Notes under the pieces: model-generated
Seen by the model: only the letters and a program-made list of their open reading frames with translations
Database searches by the model: none
Told to the model about the DNA's origin: nothing
DNA from: Lachnospiraceae bacterium
Lineage (GTDB): Bacteria; Bacillota; Clostridia; Lachnospirales; Lachnospiraceae
Direction: 5' to 3'
NCBI GenBank assembly: GCA_022790855.1
Contig: JAAVYA010000051.1
Location: forward strand, 101,951 to 165,950
Length of the DNA: 64,000 nt
Program-made: the position numbers and the translations under genes
In this document: in pieces, positions 36,764 to 46,120 of the stretch
Layout: the number at the start of each line of letters is the position of its first letter
Numbering within the stretch: position 1 is the stretch's first letter

Positions 36764-37675
36764 CTAAATATCGATACCATAGGAATCCTTTGCTTCTTTT
36801 TTTATTTTTTCGGCGAAGGATTCCTTTTTGCAGATTTCAAAAAGTACGATTGCCTGCTTAAATAATTTTTCAGCAACTTCTCCTTTTTCTAACTCCGCTG
36901 CAGCGCAAGCCTTATTTGTAATCAACAATGGCAACAGATTTAATTTGCTGTGAGCAGTACAAAAATCTATGCCCTCTTCGCATAGTTCAAACACATCCGC
37001 ATGATGCCCACATGCCCCAAGCCGCCTGGTAATATTATATATAATCAACGGATACTTCTGGGACTTTTCTTCTTCATCTATCTTATGGCTCTCCAAATAC
37101 TCCTTCAACTCCATCAGAAGCTTTAACGCCTTCTTCGCCTCTCCCAGATCATCATAGCCCAAAGCAATCCCGTTTAAAATGGTAATTTCATCAAAGGTCA
37201 GCAGCCGTTTCCTGATATTCCCGGCTTTTTCAAACCCCGGCATGGTAATATGGATCGCCTCCAGCAGCATCTTTAGCACTTTTTGGGCATCTCCGTGATT
37301 GTGCTTTAAAATATTCGCTTTTACAAACAACAGGTATTGCTTATCCAGGTCATTCCATTCATGTATCCGTGCTTCCATATCCTCCACCAGCGTATCCATT
37401 CCTGCAAAATCAAAATTCTCCAGCTTCCACACCAGCTTTTGCTTTAAACGAACCAGTTCCATCTCTTCTTTACTGATAAATGCACTATAAATAGATTCCG
37501 AGACGCCAAGCCTCTGCATAATTGCATCAAACAGCTTTTTGCCCGGAACCTGTATGTTGTTTTCTATTCTGGATAAGGATGAGGTACTGCAAATACCGAA
37601 ACTTAACTCCTCCTGTGAATAACCCCTGGCAACCCTGTTTTCGTAGATCATATCTCCGATCAAGTAATTCGCCAT
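36764..37675 (-). CDS. XRE-family regulator with TPR-like repeats (Rgg/PlcR, RRNPP type)
   Basis: 303 residues. Residues 5-60 are an XRE helix-turn-helix (IYENRVARGYSQEELSFGI then STSSLSRIENNIQVPGKKLF). Residues 70-300 are all-helical with repeats such as ANILKHNHGDAQKVLKMLLE and GYDDLGEAKKALKLLMELKE, consistent with TPR peptide-binding repeats. This is the architecture of regulators controlled by imported peptide pheromones. AAGGAAG precedes the ATG by six bases. The convergent neighbour is the secreted micro-peptide, which makes a cognate pair plausible. No oligopeptide permease is in the window. Confidence 0.8.
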   Translation of the reverse strand: MANYLIGDMIYENRVARGYSQEELSFGICSTSSLSRIENNIQVPGKKLFDAIMQRLGVSESIYSAFISKEEMELVRLKQKLVWKLENFDFAGMDTLVEDMEARIHEWNDLDKQYLLFVKANILKHNHGDAQKVLKMLLEAIHITMPGFEKAGNIRKRLLTFDEITILNGIALGYDDLGEAKKALKLLMELKEYLESHKIDEEEKSQKYPLIIYNITRRLGACGHHADVFELCEEGIDFCTAHSKLNLLPLLITNKACAAAELEKGEVAEKLFKQAIVLFEICKKESFAEKIKKEAKDSYGIDI

Positions 37676-37793
37676 GTAATACTTCCTTCTCTTTTGTATA
37701 ACTAAAAAACTACATTATACTCTTCCAATACTTATTATAGGTATTGTAGCGGAAAAAGGAAGCGTCGTTGGCTCTTGTACTCGATTTGCGCAT

Positions 37794-38768
37794 TCAATTA
37801 TTCTTTCTGCGTTCCTCTCGATACCTTTTAGGGGTCTGTCCATGACGTTCTCGGAATATCTTATGAAAATAGCTGGTATTATCATATCCCACCGCCAAAA
37901 TAATATCTTCCACCGTTAAATTTGTCGTTGCAAGCAAAAACCCCGCCTGGTTTAATCTCTTTTGCTGCAGCAGCTGTTGAAAATTCATGCCGGACTGCCT
38001 TTTGATAAAACGGCTTAACCCTGGGATGGACTGGTTCATCAGCTCCGCCAATTCTGTCAGCGTCCCTTCCCGATAATGTCCTTCTATGTATCGCAGCACC
38101 GTAAACATCATATTATTTTCGTACTGCCTGGGCCCCGTACTTTGAATCCGTTCTGTATAATTGGCAAGCTGAAGCATCAAAAGCCCCATGGTGGTCTGAT
38201 TGATATTTCGGATATTTCCCTGCCTATGGACCAATGACCAAATCATATTCTCAATGAGATTCTGAACCGGAAGAATATCCGCCACTTTAAAATAGATATA
38301 ATCCGCCGCCCCTCCTCCTTGCCGGAGGGCCCCCACCAAAAAATCCCGGATCACACTTTCCTCCGGAATCATTTCAAATGCTTTGTCAAAAAATTCCGGC
38401 AATACGATAAAATTAACTGCTATGTCCGCTTCCTGGGCCGGATAAATTTCATGGACTGCGGCCTGGTTCAGAAACAGCAAATCCCCTTTATCCAGCACCA
38501 CCGTTTCCGTCCCATTGACAATGTGGGTGGTTTTTCCGGAGCACATATAAATCATTTCAATATAGTCATGCCCATGCTTGGGAAAATGGATAAAACGCGT
38601 ATGGGTGCGGATGTCCATAAGCTTTCCCTTGTCCAGCATCTGCTTTGCATCTATAACAAATTCCCGCCTCCTGGTATAGATACTTTTCTCTACCTGCTTT
38701 TTTCCATCCAGGATCGCCTGCTCTTCCGCCGATATTTGTTTTAGCTGCAGCAATAGTTCTTCTTGCAT
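37794..38768 (-). CDS. AraC-family regulator with cupin domain
   Basis: 324 residues. A cupin sensor domain lies at about 55-125 (HFPKHGHDYIEMIYMCSG, then LDKGDLLFLNQAAVHEI). The C-terminal AraC DNA-binding domain (about 220-322) has LTELAELMNQSIPGLSRFIK and the second HTH ILAVGYDNTSYFHKIFRERH. Probably a sugar- or metabolite-responsive activator. GGAGG precedes the ATG. It begins 29 bases after the hydantoinase-family gene in the same direction, so it may regulate or simply share that transcript. Confidence 0.9.
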   Translation of the reverse strand: MQEELLLQLKQISAEEQAILDGKKQVEKSIYTRRREFVIDAKQMLDKGKLMDIRTHTRFIHFPKHGHDYIEMIYMCSGKTTHIVNGTETVVLDKGDLLFLNQAAVHEIYPAQEADIAVNFIVLPEFFDKAFEMIPEESVIRDFLVGALRQGGGAADYIYFKVADILPVQNLIENMIWSLVHRQGNIRNINQTTMGLLMLQLANYTERIQSTGPRQYENNMMFTVLRYIEGHYREGTLTELAELMNQSIPGLSRFIKRQSGMNFQQLLQQKRLNQAGFLLATTNLTVEDIILAVGYDNTSYFHKIFRERHGQTPKRYREERRKNN

Positions 38769-38797
38769 AAAAAAACCTCCGGTCCCCGCTGTCCTTT

Positions 38798-40804
38798 TTA
38801 TCGACCCGCCCAGGGACTTTTTGCGTAAACAGAAATTTTTTCTGAGAGGAAAATAGAACCGCCGTAATCCGTAGTCGCTTCCGCCGTATGGGAGTCCGTG
38901 CGAAACGTAAGCTTATCTTCCCTGGCTCCTCTCCGAAGGGCCTCTGCTCTGGCCAACTTCTTGGCCTCCTGCTTTGCCTGCATCCTGGCCTCCTCAAGGC
39001 TTCCCGCCAGAAAGCTGATTCCATTTCCGGATACCCGGACGTCTTCTCCCACCCCCTCCGGCAAAAGCTCCAGGGTTACGCAAACCTCCACATTGCCTAC
39101 GATTGCCCCCAGGGCATTGGCAACATTGGAATATTCCCCGAAAAACGCCTGCGTCCCCAACAGCTTTGCCACATCCTTAAGAAATACTCCCACAGGCCCG
39201 CCCACGCCGATCAAGGGCACCGGACAAGACAGCTCCAGCTTTAAAAAGCCCTTTTGTTCCTGTCCAAGGGCTTGTTCATACAACTGCTCCACCAGATATT
39301 CCATCACCTGGCTTTTCCCCTCCTGCTTTAATCTGGAAAATCTATCCCACAAAAGTACCCGGGCCACGCCGCAATACAGCTTCTTTTGCACCAATCCATA
39401 AATGCAGCGGCTGAATGTTTCCCCATCCATCTCACGAACAGCCGCCATAGCAGCCATGGCGTCTTTGGCCGCTTCTGTCTCATACTCGTTAAAATCCCCC
39501 AGCACATGCATGGCGTCTGTTGGAGTAATTCCACATCGAATCAATACTCCCTCATCCACCAGCCGTTTCAACTGCATCGGCACCAGGGAAATATGACACT
39601 CCTTCTCCAAAGCCGCCAAGCTCATGGGATTCTGATAAAAAGCTTCTGCAATACGAAGCTCCACGGAAGAATAAGAGCTGCTTTGACCAATATCCTTCAG
39701 TCCCACATAAATATGATTGCGCCAGCTATTAGACGCCTTCAAAGTTTTTCGCTGCTCTCGGCAAAGCTGTAAAACCTTAGGATACCGGAGAGCCGCCATG
39801 GCCATGGGCATGATCCGCCGGCTTCCCAGCTCCAGGGTTTTGTCCGAATGAAGAATCACTTCACTGTCTCCACCCAGGCCAAAGGTATCCACATACATCC
39901 CCTTGACATAGAGTTTCCAGTCTCCTACGGTGATCCCTCCATCAGACCGGATAGGCGCCCCGTCCCGGACCAAGGAAATGTCGGTGGTAGTTCCGCCCAT
40001 ATCAATGATAATTCCATCTTTTACCTGATGCAGCTCTGCCGCTCCCATAACACTGGCCACCGGACCGCATAACAAGGTCTCTATGGGACGGCGAAGAGAA
40101 AATTCTTCATCCATCAGGGTTCCGTCGCTCCGCACGATCACAATGGGAATCTCTAATCCTCTTTCCCGTAAGGAGCTTTTCACTGCTTCAAGGAATTCTC
40201 CGATTACAAAAATCAGCCTGGCGTTCAGCAGAGCCCCTGCTCCCCTGCCAATGACATTTTTTTCCTGAAATAATTCATACCCGCAGACGGAAGGAATTCC
40301 CAGCTCTTCCACAATCTCTCTCGTCTTTTTTTCCAGGATGGCTCCGGTGGGGCCGGCAAATAATTCCACAATTCCCACTGCCTGGCATCCCAACAGCTCA
40401 CGGGCTAGAAGCACTTTCACCTGCTGCCAGTCCGGCTCCTTAAGCACCTTTCCCTGGAGGGTTTCCTGACACGGAATAAAGATCAAGGTATCATCTATGG
40501 GAAGTCCATAAGATGCCCCCAGCTCTTCCACTGTTTTTTGTTCCATTCCCAGAAAGATCAGCTTGCTCCTGCCCCCCTTACCTTCCACACAGGCATTGGT
40601 GGCCAATGTGGTGGACAAAGCCGCCATTCCCGCCCTTTTCACCAATTCTTCCGGAAGCAGATCCAACACCTTTCCAATCCCAATGGACAAATCCTCCCTG
40701 GTAGTAGGAGTCTTGGCCGCTGCAAGTATCCGTTTCCCTTCCATATCATAGACGACGCCGTCCGTACAGGTTCCTCCTGTATCTATCCCAATTCCAATCT
40801 GCAT
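38798..40804 (-). CDS. Hydantoinase/oxoprolinase-family ATPase-fold protein
   Basis: 668 residues from the ATG at 40804 (GGAGG seven bases upstream; the frame is open 20 codons further but without a site). The actin-like fold begins GIGIDTGGTCTDGVVYD. LSTTLATNACVEGKGGRSK follows near 85, GRGAGALLNARL near 190 and IDMGGTTTDISLVRDG near 275 as the second phosphate motif. The family hydrolyses hydantoins or 5-oxoproline with ATP. A B-type partner subunit (HyuB) is absent, so the substrate is uncertain. Neighbours are mgtE upstream and an AraC regulator downstream. Confidence 0.8.
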   Translation of the reverse strand: MQIGIGIDTGGTCTDGVVYDMEGKRILAAAKTPTTREDLSIGIGKVLDLLPEELVKRAGMAALSTTLATNACVEGKGGRSKLIFLGMEQKTVEELGASYGLPIDDTLIFIPCQETLQGKVLKEPDWQQVKVLLARELLGCQAVGIVELFAGPTGAILEKKTREIVEELGIPSVCGYELFQEKNVIGRGAGALLNARLIFVIGEFLEAVKSSLRERGLEIPIVIVRSDGTLMDEEFSLRRPIETLLCGPVASVMGAAELHQVKDGIIIDMGGTTTDISLVRDGAPIRSDGGITVGDWKLYVKGMYVDTFGLGGDSEVILHSDKTLELGSRRIMPMAMAALRYPKVLQLCREQRKTLKASNSWRNHIYVGLKDIGQSSSYSSVELRIAEAFYQNPMSLAALEKECHISLVPMQLKRLVDEGVLIRCGITPTDAMHVLGDFNEYETEAAKDAMAAMAAVREMDGETFSRCIYGLVQKKLYCGVARVLLWDRFSRLKQEGKSQVMEYLVEQLYEQALGQEQKGFLKLELSCPVPLIGVGGPVGVFLKDVAKLLGTQAFFGEYSNVANALGAIVGNVEVCVTLELLPEGVGEDVRVSGNGISFLAGSLEEARMQAKQEAKKLARAEALRRGAREDKLTFRTDSHTAEATTDYGGSIFLSEKISVYAKSPWAGR

Positions 40805-40873
40805 CTCATTCCCTCCCAACTCTTTCCTACGCCTCACAGCTCCAGGCCCAGGGGATATTTCCAAGCGTATATT

Positions 40874-42250
40874 TTACAGCAAGAACGGCAAAAATGCCGT
40901 GGCTAAGCTTAAAAATATGAAAAACCCCAGCACGTCCGTAACTCCTGTGAGAAAAATGGAAGACGCCAGGGCGGGATCTTGATTCAACGCCTTTAACACC
41001 AAAGGGATCAGGGCGCCGGAAAGCCCGGCAATCATCATATTGCACACCATGGCCCCGAAAATAATGCATCCCAGATAAAAATTCTGATAAATCAAACTTA
41101 CAATAATCCCGGTTCCGATTCCCATGCATACGCCGTCCACCAGCCCCACGGCCGCCTGCTTTAAAATGAGCTTCCAGCTTCCTTTCAGCTCCAATTCCCC
41201 CAGGGCAAGACTGCGGATGATAACGGACAACGTCTGATTCCCGGAATTGCCGCTTAACCCGGTAACAATGGTCATAGTGGCGGATAATGCCACCACCTGG
41301 GCAATCACATCTTCAAAATTTTTAATGGCAAAGGAACCGAGAAACGCGGTGATCAGATTTACACAAAGCCAGGGAAGCCTGCGCCGTACCGATTCCGGAA
41401 CCGTACTGTCTATAGTCTCCTCTTTGCTGACGCCCGCCATCTGGAGCATGTCCTCCGTATGCTCCTCCAAAATAACGTCAATAATATCATCCACCGTGAT
41501 AATACCAAGAAGCACCCGCCGCTTGTTTACCACCGGGATGGCATTCAAATCGTATTTGGATACCAGCAGGGAAACCTCCTCCTGGTCCGTCTCCGGCTCC
41601 ACCCAAATCACTTGGTCGTCGCTGATACTGTCCAACGTATCCGCGTCATTTCCAATCAGAATATCCCGCAGGTCTGCAGTACCCACCAATTGTTTCTGGT
41701 GATTCAGCACAAAAATCGTCTCGATCAGCTCTGTCTTGGGGCCGATTTCTTTGATCTTGCGAATGGCGTTTCCTATGGTAAGCTGTCCGTTCAAAGCAAT
41801 GTAATCCGTAGTCATCAGCCCGCCGGCCGTCTCCTCATCATACCCCAACAGCTCCGTAATGATCCTCCGTTCTCCTGCCCGCATCAAATCAATCAGCTGC
41901 TTCCTGCGGTTGATCCGAAGATTCCCCAAAATATCCACGATATCGTCTTTTTGCATGTAGCCAAAAATTCTCAGCATCCGGCTGTTATCAAGATAGCCGG
42001 TAAGATCCACCTGGAGCTTTTCGTCTGCCGCCTCCAAAAGCTCCGCCATTTTCTCATCATCATTGAGGCTGCAAAACCGTTCTAAAAGCTCTTCTTCCCA
42101 CTCCTCCATGGCTTCCGCCAAATCTATGGGGTGAATATGTTCATACAGCCGATGGATTTCTTCCGCATCCTCTCGTTCCAATGCCTCTACCAGATGCGCT
42201 TCCCGTTCCTCCAAAAGTTCCTCCTGGCTGCGATCTGTTCTCTGCTCCAT
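40874..42250 (-). CDS. mgtE: Magnesium transporter MgtE
   Basis: 458 residues from the ATG at 42250. An N-terminal superhelical domain (residues 10-130), two CBS domains (about 135-255, with TTDYIALNGQLTIGNAI and VSKYDLNAIPVVNKRRVLLG) and five membrane spans follow (from about 285, GLSGNSGNQTLSVIIRSLALGE). The cytoplasmic domains sense Mg2+ and close the channel. A GTG three codons upstream is rejected: AAGGGG sits directly against it but eight bases from the ATG. The leader of about 80 bases is too short for an M-box riboswitch, and none is seen. Confidence 0.93.
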   Translation of the reverse strand: MEQRTDRSQEELLEEREAHLVEALEREDAEEIHRLYEHIHPIDLAEAMEEWEEELLERFCSLNDDEKMAELLEAADEKLQVDLTGYLDNSRMLRIFGYMQKDDIVDILGNLRINRRKQLIDLMRAGERRIITELLGYDEETAGGLMTTDYIALNGQLTIGNAIRKIKEIGPKTELIETIFVLNHQKQLVGTADLRDILIGNDADTLDSISDDQVIWVEPETDQEEVSLLVSKYDLNAIPVVNKRRVLLGIITVDDIIDVILEEHTEDMLQMAGVSKEETIDSTVPESVRRRLPWLCVNLITAFLGSFAIKNFEDVIAQVVALSATMTIVTGLSGNSGNQTLSVIIRSLALGELELKGSWKLILKQAAVGLVDGVCMGIGTGIIVSLIYQNFYLGCIIFGAMVCNMMIAGLSGALIPLVLKALNQDPALASSIFLTGVTDVLGFFIFLSLATAFLPFLL

Positions 42251-42450
42251 GATGTCCACCCCTTTCTTCTATATCGATCCGCTCCTATTATAAGAGCGTC
42301 TCCTGATTGTCCTTTTCAATCATAGCACATTCAAAGCGGTAGCGACAACGAAAATCTCCCATTTTCATAAAAATCTAAGAATCTCTTTCTGTTATTTCGC
42401 AAAAAATATGGTATGATGGACGTAGCTAAATTTTATTTGGAGGTGCTATT

Positions 42451-43485
42451 ATGAAAAAAAGATCCTTATCACTTCTTTGCCTCTCGGCGCTGCTTCTCTG
42501 TCTGACGGCCGGCTGCGGCCTTGCCCCGGCCCCAGAGCAGGAAAAATCACAGGATTCCTCAGACCTTCCGGAAGACAAGCCCCAAGCAAAGGAAGAAGCC
42601 CCGGACTCTGACACACAGACAGACAAAGAACCCCCTGCATCCGATGAGCAGACAGAGCAAAATCCCCAGGACTCTAACACACAGACAGACAAAGAGCCCC
42701 AGGAAGAGGAGGAAACAGAACTTTCCAAAGAAGACATAGCGGATCTGTCTCAGTATGCCCCTATGGAAAAAGCCATAGATTCCTTAATGATCAGCAGCAT
42801 GGAACAAAATTGTGACTATACCGGCGCAGACCCTGTCTACGTGTGGTTCTCCATCTATTATGGCGTCATTAACCATACCGATGAAATCCCTCTGGCAGAA
42901 ACGGGGGAAGAGGCGATCCGTGTACCGGCTATGGCCGTACAAGAATTTGCCCTGGGACTGTTCGCCGACTGCAGCGATCTTCCTCCCATCCCGGAGCAGG
43001 TATCTGTAGTAAGCTACGACCAGGACTGGGATGCTTACGTTTTCCTCCCTCTGGACCGAGGAGCCGTAGAAACACGTTTTTTAAGCGCAGCCCCCGGTTC
43101 GGAGGGAAGCATCCGGGTATCTGCCGCTTTATTTGCTAAAGAAAGCAAATCCCCCCTGCTCTGCGCCGCCTTTACCCTGGTGGAGAATCCTAACATAGAC
43201 TCCATTTCCCAGCCCATGTTCCCCTACCATGTATCTGCTATGAAACGCTCCTCAGCAATTAATACCAACACCGATCAGCCAGTTTTGACCGGCAGTTATC
43301 AGGGATTCTCTGACAATCATACGGCAGAATTTAAAATTGACGGAAATCTGATGGCTTTCCAGGTCTATGACCAGGACATCATCGCCATCTTGTCTTTGAC
43401 GGAGGAAGAGACGCAGGTGACCTTTGCCGCAGCCTCCGACGAATCCACCCAGGCCCGCACGATTATCAGCATTATGGGAGATTAA
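42451..43485 (+). CDS. Lipoprotein of unknown function with acidic linker
   Basis: 344 residues. A signal peptide with lipobox LTAGC (Cys near 22) predicts membrane anchoring. Residues 25-95 are a low-complexity Asp/Glu/Gln/Pro linker with the repeated unit DSxTQTDKEP. The globular part (about 100-344) has no motif I recognise. GGAGG seven bases before the ATG. It stands alone between divergent mgtE and convergent comEC; a hairpin terminator follows. Confidence 0.7.
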   Translation: MKKRSLSLLCLSALLLCLTAGCGLAPAPEQEKSQDSSDLPEDKPQAKEEAPDSDTQTDKEPPASDEQTEQNPQDSNTQTDKEPQEEEETELSKEDIADLSQYAPMEKAIDSLMISSMEQNCDYTGADPVYVWFSIYYGVINHTDEIPLAETGEEAIRVPAMAVQEFALGLFADCSDLPPIPEQVSVVSYDQDWDAYVFLPLDRGAVETRFLSAAPGSEGSIRVSAALFAKESKSPLLCAAFTLVENPNIDSISQPMFPYHVSAMKRSSAINTNTDQPVLTGSYQGFSDNHTAEFKIDGNLMAFQVYDQDIIAILSLTEEETQVTFAAASDESTQARTIISIMGD

Positions 43486-43522
43486 GTATTCATTATAGTA
43501 TGCCCTTTGGGCAGCCGTTTTC

Positions 43523-43550
43523 GTACCGGTTTTCGCTGTAAAACCGGTAC
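43523..43550. terminator. Bidirectional terminator between lipoprotein and comEC
   Basis: GTACCGGTTTT (43523-43533) and AAAACCGGTAC (43540-43550) form a perfect 11-base stem. The plus strand continues TATTTATTT. A smaller GCCC-TTT-GGGC hairpin precedes it. Confidence 0.8.
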
Positions 43551-46120
43551 TATTTATTTGGAAGGAACTCTTTGATCCACAGGTTCCCGTCTTTGCATGC
43601 TATCGTAATCTGTCCGCTGTCCTTTGTATACCAGATACGGCTGCCGCAGGACATTATTCTGTCTACCGCAGATTTTCCCGGATGCCCGTAATGATTGCGT
43701 TCCCCACAAGACACTATGGTTACTTTCGGATGCAGCCTTTCTAAAAATTCCCGGCTGTTGGAGCCGTCGGAGCCATGATGGGAAGCCTTATACAGATTTG
43801 CCGTCAAATCCGGATACCGTTCGATCAGCAATCTCTCCTGCTCTTCTCCGATATCTCCTGCAAATACCCCCGTGGTCTTTTGCTTTTTATCCTTTTCCCA
43901 CAGCTCCATTTTCAACACCATGGAAGCTTCATTCCGTTCTTCGCCTTTGCTCCATGGATACAGGCAGGCCAGCCGCAAGGAAGGGGTTCCCACCGCATCT
44001 TTCGGACTCAGATAACAAATTTTTGTGCCATGGATTTCGGCCTGGCGGCACAATTCCTGCCATGCTTCGTCCCTCACCATCCCCTCTGCCAGAAACAAGC
44101 GTTTGATGTGATAGCCTTCCTCCCATACCTCCTTCAGGCCGCCGATATGGTCCTGATCCCCATGGGAGACAAACCATCCCTCCACGGAATCAAACCCCCG
44201 AAATTTTAAAAACGGCAAAATCCGGTATTTTCCCACGCCAGATTCGCTGGTACTTCCCCCGTCCAGGAAAAAAGCTGCTCCGTCTGCCTGAAAGAAAACA
44301 CCGTCCCCCTGTCCCACATCCAAAAAGCAGACTTGTGTCCTGCCTCTCATTCCCGCCGTTTCCAATAAAAAGAACACCGCCCCGGAAAGCCCCAATAGAA
44401 GCAGTCCCCGGGCCGCAAAAACCACCGGCCGCCCTTGTGTCTGCCGCGCCGATTTTGGTTCTTCCCCATCCTGGAAATCACGCTTCCGTTGGACGGCCCT
44501 TTTCCTCTTCGTCCACCGATCCATGCCATATAAGGCTGCCGCCAAGCATACATAATAAACGGCCATATAACGCCCGTTTGGCCTTCCGGTAATCCACAGG
44601 GCGTTCGGCAGTTCTCCAATTTTGCCACACACCCACGCATTCCAGCCCAACAATAGTTTCACCGGCTTTAGGCAAATCCCTGCCCAAAAATCATTTATAA
44701 GCCCCAGAAGCCCTCCAAAAAGCCCCATCCCCAGCAAGCACCCCATAAAAGGAAGCAGCAGAAGATTTGCAAAGAGTCCATATACTGGAACCTCGTAATA
44801 AAAATATGCGCTGATTGGCGGCGTTACCAATTGGATACATCCGCTGACAAGCAGCAGATCCCCCAGAACCTTGCTCTTGCTCCCCCATAGTTTTTTGATA
44901 CGGCAGATCACCTGTTTCCAGGCGCATTCCCGATTTTCGTCCTCACAGACCGATTTCTCATTCTTATGCTTTTGTCCTAGGCTGTTATTTTGACATTCCA
45001 AAAACCTCCTGACAATTCCAGACACCATTACCACAGCCAGCACCGCCCCATAAGAAAATAAAAATCCCGCCTGCCACAAGCTCTTTGGATACTCCCATAG
45101 TTGGATAAATGCCGCCAAAGAAAGAGCTGTGACAGAATCATAAGCCATGCCCAGAACGTTTCCCATCAATAACACCAAAAACATCAGTACGGCTCTTTGC
45201 GCGGACAGCCCCATACCGGAGCACTGGCCAAACACAAGCACCATTCCCCCGGCAAGTACTCCCGCAGTTCTATAGGAAGCCCCTCGTTTTCGCAAAAAAC
45301 CATAAACTCCCATTCCCAAAAGAGAAATATGCAGTCCGGAAATCGCCAGCACATGGGAAATCCCAGACTCCTGGTACAGTTCTTTTATTTCCGGATCCAG
45401 CCCTGATGTTTCTCCCAAAGCCATCACCTGCATTACGCCTGCCTCTTGGGGGGACAAGTGTTTTTGATATACCAGGGCCACTTTCCTTTTCAGCCGATAT
45501 AACGCCTCCTTCCATAAAATATCCGGACGTCTTTTCAGCAGAATTTCTTCCGCCTGCAGCTTGCCAAAAACGCCTCTGCCCCATTCATAAGACGCTTCGT
45601 CAAAATTTCCCTCATTCCGGGCCCTTCGAAGCGTTCTATTTGTTCCTGTCACTTGAATAATATCGCCGATAGAATATGCATCGGCATCATGATAAATCAG
45701 AATCCTGCCGCATAAAATACGGCCTTTTTGATCTATAAAAGAATCTTTGAGATGATAAATAATGATTCCGTTCTTTTCTTCTTTCTGGTCAATGGTGCCG
45801 GATACCAAAACCTGATCCGCCCCTTCCAAAAGCCGGGTGACCTTCACGGCCATCGCCTGGTGCTGATGGTGCCGGCCATAGCCCAGACCCAGGCACAGCA
45901 GGCATGCAGCCAGACGCAGCCCAATCCGGGCCCATGCCAGACGAGGGTACGCCTGCCTTGGAAGCCTTTGTCTATTGCATTGGTATTCCTTACAACAGAC
46001 AGATAACAGCCAGCCCAGATAACATGCCCAGCAAATAAATACCAAATAATTTTGGTATTGATATCCCCACACTCCAAGAAGAAAAGCAACTGCCATCTGG
46101 GCCAATACCCGTTCAGCCAC
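43550..46120 (-). CDS. comEC: DNA uptake channel ComEC/Rec2
   Basis: 856 residues. An N-terminal membrane region has the OB-like segment (GTIDQKEEKNGIIIYHLKDS). The Competence domain follows (SGISHVLAISGLHISLLGMGVYGFL near 235, many spans to about 550). The C-terminal metallo-beta-lactamase domain has FLDVGQGDGVFFQ, SHGDQDHIGGL, YKASHHGSDGS and SCGERNHYGHP. It forms the channel that carries single-stranded DNA across the membrane in transformation. The likely start is a GTG at 46120 with GGGGGA upstream, overlapping the GerMN gene by 8 bases. The gene is intact, though competence in this group is rarely shown. Confidence 0.92.
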   Translation of the reverse strand: MAERVLAQMAVAFLLGVWGYQYQNYLVFICWACYLGWLLSVCCKEYQCNRQRLPRQAYPRLAWARIGLRLAACLLCLGLGYGRHHQHQAMAVKVTRLLEGADQVLVSGTIDQKEEKNGIIIYHLKDSFIDQKGRILCGRILIYHDADAYSIGDIIQVTGTNRTLRRARNEGNFDEASYEWGRGVFGKLQAEEILLKRRPDILWKEALYRLKRKVALVYQKHLSPQEAGVMQVMALGETSGLDPEIKELYQESGISHVLAISGLHISLLGMGVYGFLRKRGASYRTAGVLAGGMVLVFGQCSGMGLSAQRAVLMFLVLLMGNVLGMAYDSVTALSLAAFIQLWEYPKSLWQAGFLFSYGAVLAVVMVSGIVRRFLECQNNSLGQKHKNEKSVCEDENRECAWKQVICRIKKLWGSKSKVLGDLLLVSGCIQLVTPPISAYFYYEVPVYGLFANLLLLPFMGCLLGMGLFGGLLGLINDFWAGICLKPVKLLLGWNAWVCGKIGELPNALWITGRPNGRYMAVYYVCLAAALYGMDRWTKRKRAVQRKRDFQDGEEPKSARQTQGRPVVFAARGLLLLGLSGAVFFLLETAGMRGRTQVCFLDVGQGDGVFFQADGAAFFLDGGSTSESGVGKYRILPFLKFRGFDSVEGWFVSHGDQDHIGGLKEVWEEGYHIKRLFLAEGMVRDEAWQELCRQAEIHGTKICYLSPKDAVGTPSLRLACLYPWSKGEERNEASMVLKMELWEKDKKQKTTGVFAGDIGEEQERLLIERYPDLTANLYKASHHGSDGSNSREFLERLHPKVTIVSCGERNHYGHPGKSAVDRIMSCGSRIWYTKDSGQITIACKDGNLWIKEFLPNK

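Noticed and set aside
42251..42450. M-box riboswitch before mgtE
   Set aside because: The likely promoter leaves only about 80 bases of leader, too short for an M-box, and no matching pairing is seen.
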